NCBI GenBank assembly: GCA_958299035.1
Contig: CATQJL010000112.1
Coordinates: 1,782,123-1,846,122, forward strand
Direction of reading: 5' to 3'
Length of the DNA stretch: 64,000 nucleotides
Source: Cylicocyclus nassatus
Lineage: Eukaryota > Nematoda > Chromadorea > Rhabditida > Strongylidae
Below, piece by piece: positions 28,764 to 41,653 of the stretch. The position numbers and the translations under genes are program-made. The notes below the pieces were generated by a model that was not told the DNA's origin, searched no databases, and saw only the letters and a list, made by a program, of their open reading frames with translations. Numbering within the stretch: the stretch's first letter is position 1; each line of letters opens with the position of its first letter.

Positions 28764-29273
28764 GGACTCGAACCTAAGCCTACATTAAAGGCAGTATCCG
28801 GGCAAAAAGTCGATTATGAGATTTTGTGCCTACCCGGGCCTATTCACTATGCTGAATCCGAAAATCCACATTGGAAAGCGCGAAAACGGCAAAGAAGGGC
28901 TCTAACACAGGAGGGAAATCGGAAGTGGGCGGGGTCGTCCCCACTGTGAATTTCGCAGTCCCAGCTTCTGGAGCGATCTTCCCAATTCCTCTAGCGCCCT
29001 GAGATCTCCACAGGCTAGGTGCGAATGCATGACTTGAAATCGGAACCGAGAAGATCGCTCTGGAAGCTGGGAGCGTGAATTCACAGTGGGGAGGACCGCG
29101 CCCACCTGCTGATTTCTCTCCCGTGTTAGAGCCGTTTTTCGCCATTTTCGCGCTCTCGAATGTGCATTTTCGGATTCAGCGTAGCGAATAGGCCCGGGTA
29201 AGCAAAAAATGTCAAGATCGAGTTTTTGCCCGGACACTGCCTTTAACTTGCGAGGCTATTGCACTAGCCACTA
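28764..29273 (-). promoter_or_regulatory. tRNA-like pol III boxes separated by a MITE
   Basis: On the minus strand TAGTGGCTAGTGCAATAGC (29,255-29,273) fits an A box and GGTTCGAGTCC (28,764-28,774) fits a B box. With the MITE at 28,789-29,242 taken out, their spacing is close to that of a tRNA. The module lies inside the long-TIR element. Confidence 0.55.
28789..29242. mobile_element. TTAA-flanked MITE (AGGCAGT family)
   Basis: The ends AGGCAGTATCCGGGC and CCCGGACACTGCCT are inverted and bordered by TTAA (28,785-28,788 and 29,243-29,246). Inner arms match around the GAATCCGAAAA segments. Related elements are at 57,181-57,592 and 57,596-57,902, and a lone end is at 46,704. Confidence 0.7.
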
Positions 29274-29904
29274 CAATACATCTTAGCGGCGGTTTTGGCA
29301 TTCCAAACACGTCTCCTTTGACGCAAAATCCCTCATAACTTCATTTAGAGAAACGATTAGCAAAAACGGAAGTCAGATTCGGAATCAGCGTTCCAAGATA
29401 TGTGTAATGGTATACATCTCATCTCAAAAGGCCACGGACACCAAGTATCGTTTCCTTGTTAGCATCGTACCAGAAAATATAACAACAAGACGTAACACCT
29501 TCCCACGTCGCAAATAACAGCGAGAGCTACTGTTTTTACGGCAAAAGCAAAGAGATCGCGTTCTGCGCTTTCCAGCGCTTCTGCCCCCCTCCCTCCCTTC
29601 CACCCCCCATGATCCGCAGCCTTAACTTGGCGTGGAGGTTGCATCGAACTGCAATGTAAAGCCGATTCTAGCAGGGCTTCCCCACTGCGAAGGAATTTCT
29701 GGTTTGGGCCGGATGACTAGCTAAGACCAGGCCAGATCCCAGCCGCCTGGCTTTTTGATTGAACGGCCCCGCCCCACAAGTGGAGTTAGCTTGGCCTAGT
29801 AACTCTGCTCGTGGGAAAAAAGTTTCTTACTCAGTCAGCTACAAAAAGAGAAAGAAGCTCTGCACATCGGATCCCGCCTACAGTGCCGAGTAGTAGCAAG
29901 AACG

Positions 29905-32720
29905 ATGTCACGATCCTTAAGGCCTTTTCGACCAGACAAGAACTACACGTATGCCCGGGCGACATGGAGACTGCCCGATGTTAGACACTCATCGCCAGAA
30001 CAGTTTCCACAAACGCAGTCCGCGCGCTTCTCCAAGCTGCACTGCACATCAAGTACCAGATCATCGCTCTACAGGAAACGAAGTCTAGAGATAAGGACGT
30101 GCGACAGATGAGTGATGGGACCCTCATTAATAGTTGAGGAAGTTTTATCACGACTTCGAGGCGTTGGCCTTGTCGTCCACTCATCCATTGTCCATCTTGT
30201 CGATTCGCATGAGATCTTATCACCTCGACTAGCCATCCTACGACCACGTTAGAAGACCATCAGCATCATCATCTCTGTTACTCCTTAACATCAGCAGCTA
30301 GGAAATCAAAAGTACAGGGCTCCTAAATTGCAGAGTCGTTCGTACCAGCGGTCGCGCGACCGCGTCGCACCCGGGCATTTTGCCGGCGCCGGCGCCATCG
30401 ATAGGCGGCGCCATTGATGCCCGGGCGCGACGCGGTCGAGCGACCGCTGGTGCAAACGACTCTGCAATTTAGGAGCCCTGTAGTCTGCGAAGATGTGGAA
30501 AATATGGTCCGCAACGTAAATCTTTCTACAATTTTAAATTAAGCGACTTCAATGCGAAAATCGTGATGCCATTAGAAAGGGGATATAGGATCGGGAAGTC
30601 GAATATGGGCTCTGGAATAGAATTAGCGACCGTCTCGTCGGGCTTCTCTCCGCCACAAGACTTTTCCATGAAAATTTTCATGAAGAAAGAAAATCGCTTG
30701 TGGACATAGGAGACGTCCGGAGATCGACCACATTCTCACCAATCGAAGCTAGAGCTAGTTTCACTATTTCATCCTTCTGCTGTGGCTCCGATCACCTTCT
30801 TCGAGCGAAGGTACGACTTATTCCAGAGCTGGAAAAGAAGGGCTATCACATTGCCGCAAGAAGGAATGAAGTTGTTCATGATGGAAACAGGTTGGAAGAG
30901 CTCACATCAACTTGTCATTGGCTTACGTGCGACTACGAGCGACTTTTGAAAGAGTCTGCGGAGAGTGCGCCTCAGTGACCTCTGAGGAGAACTTACGCAT
31001 TTTGAAGACCATCAAAGAATTCAAAAGAAGGAGATCATTGAGGCAGGATCCGAATGCAACCCATCTCAAGCGATAATAGCCAATTGCAGAATGGATTTGC
31101 ACGAGGATCTCAGGATTTACAGGCAAGACAAGATACCTGAAGCAGCCCAATTTGAGAAGTGCAGAAGGGACTTGTGAATATCGCGTACCGCCGGCTCTAC
31201 TATTGAACGAGACAAAACCCCGACCTCTTCCCGATTGGAGATGGAATCGATCGCGAAGGACTTTTATACCAACTCTTTTCACTAATTAACCCGTGACTAT
31301 CGCCGTTGTCCCCACTGAAGTAGTACCACCATGAATTCCACCTGCTGAGTTGCGCATCGCGATTCAACTTGAAGGCATCCACGGTTCCAGGACCAGACCA
31401 CCTTTCCGTTGTACTTTTGCGAGCCAGAGGACAAAATTTACACGAAATTCTCGCGTCGAATCTAACCCTTACCCTCAAAAGGAGAGCCTTCCCGACCAAC
31501 GGAGAACTTCACGAATGAAAAGATTTTCGAAACCCTCCAATATCCTGCCGAGTGTGTAGTACAAGCTTTCCAAGAGAGTTATCCTTGTTTGCATATCTAG
31601 GGCATTGGATGAAGTCCAGCCCCAAAACAAACTAGATTTCGCAAAGGACTCAGTTGCCCCATATTCAGACGGCTACGTGGGTTATAGAAACCTGTCTGCC
31701 ATGAGTTTCAACTGCCTCTCGCCCTAATACTCAAGCACGGGAAAGCCTTTGACATTGTAGAAACTAACAATGTCAAAGGCTTTCCAAGGCAATTAACTTC
31801 ATCCTGTCAGCGCTAGTCAACCAAGGAGTGGCCCACTTTGAGCAGCCGAATGCAGCAAGCAATGTACAAGACGATGCAACTATTCTATCGCTACCTGACC
31901 ATCCCAGTTGTAAAAGGGGACCGACAAGGCGACACAATCTTGCCCAAGCTGTTCACCGCGGTCTTGCAGTGGGTGATGAAGTCACGAGAGTGAGACAAGA
32001 AAGGCATACGAGTTGATAGGAGATTTCTTTCCAACCTTCGTTTTGCGGACGACTCGTTCTGCTTTCGGGCACTGAAGTAGAGATAATGCTGAGGGAACTA
32101 AACTAGGGAAGAGATCGAATTGCGAATGAATCGGAAGAAGACTTAGTTCATGAAGAACACATTTGCGGCGATGCGGAATGGAACTGAAAGGCATCACTAT
32201 GATGAAGATGTTTTCTTATGTGTATTTCGAACGTTCGATGAACATGAAGAACGACTTGAGGGATAGCAGGAGAAGAAGAGCAGCCTGGACCGTCTTCGGG
32301 TCTCTGAAGGAAGCCTTAACTAACTGACGGATTCCACCTGTCTTTTATGCAGCTGAGACCTGGGCCGACACTGTAGCCACGTCAAAAGCTCTACGGACCA
32401 TCCACAGAGCACTTGAGCGCACTCTTCTAAAGATGACCCAACACAAAAAACATCTTGTCGGGCTTCGCAAAGAAGTATTTCCTGTCTTTGTGATTCAGCG
32501 GAATACATTGCGAAAGCGAAGCATTGATGAGCCGGCCACTATGAGAAGAACAGAGACAAAAACTAAAAACAACAGGGTGGATTCCTAGCGAAGCAAAACG
32601 ACTCTAAGGAAAACTTCCAATGAGGTGGGCAGACGTATTCAGGGAACGGATGAACCAGCGGAGAAACTAGCTGGATTTGCACCTGGAACTCGCAACCACT
32701 GCCATCGAGCCATCCAAGTT
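29905..32720 (+). pseudogene. decayed RTE-type LINE
   Basis: Fragments in different frames appear in the right order for an RTE retrotransposon. An apurinic endonuclease segment (YQIIALQETKSRDKDV near 30,050) is followed by RT pieces: KAFDIVE near 31,745, a GDRQGDTILPKLFTAVLQWV-type stretch near 31,920, and LRFADDS near 32,037. A C-terminal part follows (AAWTVFGSLKEA near 32,285 and AAETWADTVATSKAL near 32,350). Many stops and frameshifts make it a pseudogene. Similar pieces on the minus strand lie at 34,930-35,420 and around BEL element 2. Confidence 0.8.
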
Positions 32721-33400
32721 TCTAAGTATAAGTAGTAACAATAAGTACTTAATACTTAGTACTCTAACAGCATCCCACCTCATAACACTTCAAAAGAGAC
32801 CTTAAGATATCGGGAAATCTGTGCAGAGTCATAGGAAACGTCGTTTTCAAAGTGCTTGAAGTCAACGCGTGCCGTGCCCTGGGTCGCTTCCGTACCGCGA
32901 TTGGATGTAAAAGGTAATACCGCTTTTGCGCTGGTTGTTAAGCCCAGTGCTCACCTGTTGATGTCCTCACGAGGAAGGAATCCATGGAACCACTGCTCTC
33001 GCTCATGTTCGTTTGTGTCAGCGGTGCTAAAAAATTATATGTAGCAAAAACAAGGATGAGCAATGTAGTAATGGGTAGACTCCGCTAATCAAATACAATC
33101 TTTGAACATCCGCAAGAACATTAAGGTCTATAATAGATCTTCATTGTGCAGAGATGCGCTCAGTTTTTTTTGGTTGAGAGTCGCTCGTATAGACGTGTGG
33201 TGGCCGTGGCATGTGAAAACACTTTTGCTGTGCGTTTTTGCCCAATTGAGCGGTCAGCCGCAGCGCACCCAATTCAAAGAAGGCAGGCGAGACTATGTGC
33301 GTACCTCCTACGGCTTTCTGAGGACATGATTCGAGTAGAAATGAAACATGCCATTTAAGCGTTGTTTGCCAAAGTGCTATCATTTGTGTATAGTCATGAC
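32721..33400. other. no gene seen
   Basis: Unassigned sequence. ACGCGTGCCGTGCCCTGG at 32,864-32,882 resembles a hAT-type MITE end, probably an isolated fragment. Confidence 0.4.
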
Positions 33401-34844
33401 TTAAAATAAGCGGCTAAGGATGTTTACGTCTTTTTGTGTGTATGTCCGTGTGTGTGTGTCTGTCCGTTATGAGATTCGTAGAACGTGTTCCAGATGAAAT
33501 TCGTAGAGCGTGTTCCAGCCAACGTCCTGAGCCCAAATTTTGCATAGCGCTCGCTACCAGCATGAAAGCTCACTATACAAAAATACGAGCGGATCCGTTG
33601 AGTGGATTCGTTGAAAATTGCGCGTCAAACGGATTCACTTGGCTTCTGGCCAGCAAATTTGGGTCCGTAGTACTTTTTGCAGAGTTATGGATATATTTGA
33701 CAAGTTAATGTGCAAGCCATGGTCGTTAGCCTAAAGAAGTGATGAAAAGTCTACGACTTACGAAAACAGCGCTAGAAAGTACTGGCTGTGTAAACGGTCA
33801 ATTTTTCAAGATTTTGCCTGATCATTTAAGAAGATTTTTACACAAAGATGTAGTGTCGCGTCTCGCAATGCAAGGCGCTCCTCGAAGTACGGAGGCCGGG
33901 GGCATCGGTTACCGCGCTATCCGGCAACGATTTCGGCAGCCGAGACGCGTGTTGCCGCGATCGTTTCCGGACCTCTCCTTTATTGGCTCGCTGCCAGCCA
34001 GGCGGCTATATAAAGCGGCGGCGCCTCATTTGGGTGCCTTGTTCGCCTTCGTCTTATTGATTGATTTTAACATCTTGTTCGAATTACATTTCAGCCGCTT
34101 TGCTCCCGTCCTTTTTCGTAAGCAGTTGAGCCGGATGTCTTTTGGATTGGAGAACGAATTCCTTTTTGTTAGCGCAATTCGACCCGCCTAGTACTAACCG
34201 GAAATCATCTACAAGAGCTGGAGGGGACGTGCCGTCGTCTAAGGGCCTTGGCGTTGCGCGGTGGATTTGTTGCGCGAAACCTCGAGAGCCTCATGTACTT
34301 TTGAGATTATCTGTAGACGCGCATCGGTAGCATGGGACGGGCCCTCGTCCCGTGTTTTAGTAGTAGTAGTATTTGTTTTTGTTTTAGTGTAGTATTCTTT
34401 TTTATCTATTTTAACTGTAGTTTAGTGTCATAAGGATAAACCACTCAACTAGCCTTATGTTCTGTTCTGTCGCGCGTTAGTGCGCAGTAGGCTAGGTACG
34501 TTGCTTAGTATCGGGCGAGCATCAGGCCTCGGGTAACATCTAGGTGCCATGAGCCCACCGAGTCGCCACATGTAGCCCACGATTTTACTGTCATCATGGC
34601 AACTATGAAGCCATAAAAATTCCAAAAACCTATGCAAATTTGCTCTGTTCTTCTGGAAAGGGTTTTATCTACGCGAAAATACCGATTTCACACGAAAACC
34701 TCTAGGAATGAGTAGTTGTTTACGAATCATTCGTAATAGCCTACACAGCGCCGTGAGTTTCAATGCAGTTATTATGCGGGAGTAAGTAAGGCCTAGATAA
34801 AGTAGGGCCAGTGCGAGCCTCAGCGAAGCAGAGGTGACGCACTG
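33401..34844 (+). mobile_element. family H element, copy 3 (split by a solo LTR)
   Basis: This matches the element at 14,598-15,314 from its GTCTGT-rich start to the hairpin CCTCAGCGAAGCAGAGG and the final ACGCACTGG. A 717-bp solo LTR interrupts it at 33,854-34,570. Confidence 0.75.
33854..34570 (+). repeat. solo LTR (Ty3/gypsy-like) with 5-bp target duplication
   Basis: The insert begins TGTCGCG, ends CGCCACA and is flanked by TGTAG on both sides (33,849-33,853 and 34,571-34,575). Other copies of the host repeat run straight through this point, which fixes the borders. It has a TATATAAAG box near 34,011. TGT...ACA ends and a 5-bp duplication fit an LTR left by recombination between two LTRs. 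The orientation is inferred from the TATA box. Confidence 0.8.
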
Positions 34845-34929
34845 GTATACTATAGAGAGGTAATATAGGCCTCGACCAAACCATTGGAAACATTGCCTAT
34901 ATCACTTACTTAGCCGAATACCCTAATGA

Positions 34930-35420
34930 CCCGTTCCGTCTTCACACGTGTGCGACTCTCATCATAAAAGTTTTCTTTTGCCATATTCTTCGCATCAGAT
35001 ATCCATTATCACCTTACTTGATCGGTCTTTGCGCCCACGAGTTTCAGGGCGAATATATATCCAGCTGATTTCTAATCCGACCCATCCGTTCCACGAACAC
35101 TCTGGTCATCCCGTTGGTGGTCATGCTCAAAGACGGTTTGCTTCGCGAGGTATCCACTCTGATGTTCTTAGTGACCATCTATCGTCTGATCTTCTCAAAA
35201 AATTACCGGCTCCTTAATGTATCCGCTGAGTCACGAAGGCGAGTCATATCCGTACTGCAAAGTCCGACGAGATGTAGCTTGTGTTGAGTCATGTTTAGAA
35301 GACTGCTCAAGCACTGAATGGGTAATTTGTAGAGCTTTCGACGTGGCTGCAGTGTCGGCTCCGTTCTAAGCTGCATAACAAAACCCTGAGAGAACGGTTA
35401 TATGAACGGGTGGGCTTAAA
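34930..35420 (-). pseudogene. RTE LINE C-terminal fragment
   Basis: On the minus strand a short block reads RRSDDRWSLRTSEWIPREA, then broken frames resembling the RPPTRW and VFVERM segments seen at the C-terminus of RTE-type polyproteins. Stops interrupt it. No 5' part is adjacent. Confidence 0.55.
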
Positions 35421-35596
35421 GCATCAAGTCCATCTCCAACAACTGGTTGGTGGCTTCTCAGTGGTGCAAAAAGGGGGGGGGGTAAGCTGCTCTTCTTCTC
35501 CTGTTGAGAGAATGGTCATAACTGAACCCAGCTATTCCAAGCAAGCTATAGATCATCGGAATCGCCTTGGAACGCTGATCTCAAATATATGTTAAC

Positions 35597-36270
35597 AGTG
35601 TGCCACCTCCGCTTTGCGAAGGTTCGCACTGGTTTTGCTATCCGTAAACCTTTCTCGTGCTCGCATAATCGCATACTGATGACTTTGAAACTCGCCGAGC
35701 GATGCTGAACATTACAAAAGAACTGTAAACAACTGTTCATTCTTAAAGCACCTCCATGTAAGATCGGTAATTTTTGAGAAAGGAAATTTTTTGCAAGGGA
35801 ACAAATGCGAACTTCAATGAATTACTAAAATTATTTTAGTTTGATAATCGTCATAAGGAAAATAATCATTTCAAGCTACATTTCCGTGCAAAAATCTTTT
35901 CAGTTTTCTAGGTAGAACCTTGCCAAATCGAGTATCTTCGCGATCACCACTTTTTGGCGCTGTTTTCGCAAAAAAGCAAACTCCATGGGGCGCAGATTTA
36001 CTTGTCAGGCAAATCGTGATTTTGCAAAAAGTCGAATTAGCTATTCAGTTTTGCGTGTCAAAAGCCGCGTGGACCCGTTTGACGCGCAAATTTTGAAGGG
36101 CCCGCTTATTGCACCGGCTCCTCCTTGTGCATGGTGGGTCTACATGGCGGTACGCTATTTTACACAAAATTGTAGCTCGAAAGCTTGATTGTAGTTTCCT
36201 CTGTGAATTTTGTGACAGACAGATATACACGCACGCACAAAAAGACAGACGCTTAGCGTTTTATTATAAA
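35597..36270 (-). mobile_element. family H element, diverged copy 4
   Basis: It begins (plus-strand view) with GTGCCACCTCCGCTTTGCG and ends ATACACGCACGCACAAAAAG, then CGTTTTATTATAAA. It is the same family as 36,271-38,504 and lies head-to-tail against it, but is more diverged. Confidence 0.6.
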
Positions 36271-38504
<2,234 letters not shown>

Positions 38505-38639
38505 GTTATGATCGTGATTATCTGCCGAATGACTATCTGAAAAGTTACGAGCGTTTGAATGTGCGATTTGTTAAGCATTCTGTAGCGCACGCTCTACAAA
38601 AGACGTCTCAAACATTTATCTAGGTTCTTGGTAATTGTG

Positions 38640-38986
38640 CTTCTTCCTTATAACGAGAATAATCATAGTCATTATAATCACGCCCCTTCAGGCTGCTTTA
38701 CAACGAGTTACATTTAGTAACTCGGATGATTTCACATATTTGAACCTTCAGAACTCCTTCCAGATAGTCGTTCAGTAGAGCGGGTCAAGGTCTGACCATT
38801 TCCCGCTAAGCTCTTCCCTTGAGTCGTTTTCCATGTTCATCGAACGTTCAAGATACACGTAAGGAGACGTCTTCATGATAAGGGCGCCTTGCTATTCCAT
38901 TTCCGTATCTTATAAGAGCGTTCTTCATAAACTAAGTCCTTTTCAGATCTATTGTCACGCTTTGACTTCCACTTCTTTAACCCTTT
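38640..38986 (-). pseudogene. RTE LINE fragment, 3' side of BEL element 2 target
   Basis: On the minus strand this reads KKWKSKRDNRSEKDLVYEER and then TCILNVR-like broken frames typical of the RTE RT thumb region. It continues from the fragment at 43,370-43,560, so BEL element 2 inserted into this decayed LINE. Confidence 0.6.
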
Positions 38987-39355
38987 TGTTGATGATTTCT
39001 GGATCATCAACCATTGATGAACTCTATAATCTGTATAGCCTACGGGATCCCCGTAGGCTAAATGGTGAGCTACTCACTCTCGAGTATCTAATCATTCAAG
39101 AGTGAGTGGTACCTGTGCGCCAGGAGTGTAGCCAATCGGCGGCATCTCCTTTTAAGCACCAACTCGTATACTTTGTACCTTGTATTCGGTTTGGCTCCGC
39201 CTTTCTTCCTATATAAGAAGCCTCCGAATGTATTAGAGGTTCTTCCCTGGTTAACACCGGGACACCTCGACAGATCGCTCTCAACTAATCTACGCCAGTG
39301 TGAATAAACCTATTCCACAACTACTCGTCTACCCTATCACTTGGTACACACCAAA
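38987..39355 (+). repeat. 5' LTR of BEL element 2
   Basis: A TATATAAG box lies at 39,210-39,217 and an AATAAA signal at 39,303-39,308, giving a likely promoter and polyadenylation signal. It contains a 22-bp palindrome around GGGATCCC (AGCCTACGGGGATCCC-type, near 39,038-39,060). TTGGTGCATCGTCCAG follows directly as the primer-binding site. Confidence 0.93.
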
Positions 39356-39439
39356 TTGGTGCATCGTCCAGTGAACTTCCTTGCATTTCCCCTCGGAAAT
39401 CAAGGCCTACAAGACCCGCGTGGCAGGACACTGAATATT

Positions 39440-40045
39440 GAACCTCTCGTTACCTCTCGTTGCGCGCTCTTTTCGTAAGAGACCCGAGAGTAGTAAAAAA
39501 AACAGTTGTTGAGCAACACCACTGAATATTGACACCCTCGTTGCGCGCTCTTTTCGTAAGAGACCCGAGGGCTAAAGAAAACAGCTGGTTCCACAACTCC
39601 ACTGCAAATTGAACCCCTTTCGCGAGCTCTTTTCGTAAGAGACCAGAGGGTAGTAAAAGACCAGCTGGCAGATAACACTACTGAATATTGAACCTCTCGT
39701 TGCGCGCTCTTTTCGTAAGAGACCCGAGAGTAGTAAAGAAAACAGTCGGTGCAACAACTCCACTGCAAATTGAACCCCTTTCGCGAGCTCTTTTCGTAAG
39801 AGACCAGAGGGTAGTAAAGGACCAGTTGGTAGTAGCTAAACACTTAATTTCTGAAAACTTCCCTTGCGCGCTCTTTTCGTAAGAGACCAGGGAGTGGAAA
39901 GAATTTTGTGCAGCAAACACCACCACAATTTGTGAAACTCTTTTCGCGCGTCCTTTTCGTAAGGAACCAGAGAGTGAATCAGTTTGTGTGTGCACTTCCA
40001 ATCTCACTAATCTCTTCGCGAGTCCTGCAAAGGAACCAGAGTTAG
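39440..40045 (+). repeat. leader array of eight covarying hairpins (BEL element 2)
   Basis: Eight units about 80 nt apart centre on CTCTTTTCGTAAGAG (39,466; 39,547; 39,626; 39,706; 39,787; 39,870; 39,951; 40,019). Each can form an apical stem (CTCTT/AAGAG; TCCTT/AAGGA in unit 7) closed by a TTCGT loop, then an ACC bulge and an outer stem. The outer stems differ but stay paired: CTCTCG/CGAGAG in units 1 and 4, CCCTCG/CGAGGG in 2, CCCTTT/AGAGGG in 3 and 5, TCCCT/AGGGA in 6, ACTCTTT/AGAGAGT in 7, CTAA-CTCT/AGAGTTAG in 8. It lies between the primer-binding site and the gag ATG. The role is unknown; RNA packaging, dimerisation or translation control are possible. Confidence 0.8.
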
Positions 40046-40407
40046 AAAAAAGAGATTTCAACGGAAGAAAGAACAAGTCAAGAACCAAAACATCTTACTT
40101 GTTAAGCCTCGAAGTTCCACCAAGAACTCAAGCTCTCAATCCTCACGGTACAGGTTCAACACACCTTACCGTCCAGCACAGCGTTCAAGCCAACAAGGCA
40201 CGCTTGCTGACAGCTAATAAAAGCTCGGCACCCAATTGCCAGCTCACTAGAAGGCTTCCTTGCACCCAGTAAGGACACCTATCATAAGAGGCCAGCCTTG
40301 CTGTCGTCCTCAATCCAAAGTCTACAACGAGGATACACATCTCACGTTGCGACGCTCGCAACCAGCACTCAACGGACGCACCGAACACAACTTTGTGCGG
40401 TACAAAA

Positions 40408-41403
40408 ATGGCAGCGCTCCAAATTTTCAAATCGAAAATCAACAATGCCTGCGCACTTGTGAAGTCATACGAGTCGGAAGTGGATAAAATTGACGCACCA
40501 TTCACTTTTCCTGTGGACAAGACTGAATGCGAGACATATATCAAAAGGAAAATGGGAGAAATCACGCACTTGCTCAGCTCTCTGCAAAATGCTGTAAAAC
40601 TTCAAGACACTCAAGTGAATGCCGCAATTGAATACATCGGCTCAAGAAACGAGGAAAAAGAAAGAGAAAAGCTGATGACTGAGCTCAGCAAACACCTTGA
40701 GTTGAACTCTCTTCATCTGGAGGTCATGGCAGTACAGTGGCAGAACAGAATCCAGTTCCGACAACATGAACTCAAGGAACAAAGTGCGCTTGTGCACTGC
40801 AATACTCCAAGCATACCGAGTCAGCCAAGTAGTGAAGTCGGGCAAGCTGGAACTCCGGAACGCAACGAAAGACAGATCAAGATTCGGAAGCCCATGCTTG
40901 AAATTCCCACGTTCTCAGGCAACTTCCGGGAGTTCAACAGTTTCTGGACAGTATTCGAATCTCTCATCCACAATGACGAGGAGTTATCCGACACGGACAA
41001 ATTCCTGTTTCTGAAACAAGCTCTAAAGGGAAAAGCAGCAGCCGCTCTAAGCTGCATCCCCGTTGTTGGGGAAAAATATGAGACAGCGATAGAAATCGTA
41101 AAAAAGCATTTCGATCGCTCTGCCAACATGGCGGACATACTCATAAACGAGATCGAAAAACTACCCAGGGCCTCAGATGATCCGGAAAGTTGCCGAGACA
41201 CCTTCGAAGCCATCTACTCGAGGATCATCCACCTGGAACAAACGGGAACGAAGATGAACGCAGACAGAGTTTGGCGCCGAATAATCTTCTCTAAATTTCC
41301 CGAATCCATCTGTACGACCGCCATCCAGCAGCATCATTTCATTACGAGAGACAATCTTGCTTACGACGAAAACTCTCTTTCCAACCGACTACTATTCGGA
41401 TGA
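40408..41403 (+). pseudogene. BEL element 2 Gag (truncated by frameshift)
   Basis: ATG at 40,408 opens a frame beginning MAALQIFKSKINNACALVKS. It aligns with Gag of element 1, including IPTFSGNFREFNSFW and ALKGKAAAALSCIP. After about 310 residues, near 41,345, a small deletion and frameshift relative to element 1 lead to a stop at 41,403. The remaining Gag sequence continues in another frame. The N-terminal and capsid-like part is intact. Confidence 0.85.
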
Positions 41404-41650
41404 CCAAGAAAATGATAGGATTATCAGATGCGAAGGAACAGAACGCTTCTCGAAACCAAAACGCTTGTGTTTATGTGGACAGTCACACTCGCCTTACAAG
41501 TGCCAGAAGTACACCACACCAGAAGCTCGACGACTTGAAGCAACAAATCAAGGAGCGTGCTGAAGATGTTTCGTAAGAAACCACGACGCAAATGCTTGTA
41601 CGAATGTTGGAGTATGCCCTAGATGCCAGGGATCGCATCACGGATCTCTT
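41357..41650 (+). pseudogene. BEL element 2 Gag, nucleocapsid part
   Basis: A shifted frame reads TTKTLFPTDYYSDDQEND and then LCGQSHSPYKCQKYTTPEAR, matching the region before the zinc knuckles in element 1. The knuckle region itself (to about 41,650) is broken by stops. Confidence 0.7.
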
Positions 41651-41653
41651 TGC

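Larger units (their letters stand above)
28530..29460. mobile_element. long-TIR element with split tRNA-like core
   Basis: Inverted arms of about 150 bp (GGAACGATACTTGGTGTC, then GGCCTTTTGAGATGA, then GCTAATCGTTTCTCT) enclose a tRNA-like A box and B box on the minus strand. A separate MITE (28,789-29,242) is inserted between the two boxes. It shares no sequence with the other tRNA-cored element but has the same plan. Confidence 0.65.

Noticed and set aside
29905..32720. Working RTE element
   Set aside because: Endonuclease and RT motifs are in different frames with many stops, so it is listed as a pseudogene.
39440..40045. CRISPR-like regular repeats
   Set aside because: Units are about 80 nt with no spacer/repeat division, lie in a retrotransposon leader and the genome is eukaryotic.
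39400..40088. Minus-strand repetitive frames of 130-150 codons
   Set aside because: They follow the 80-nt leader repeats of BEL element 2 and reflect repeat periodicity, not a gene.
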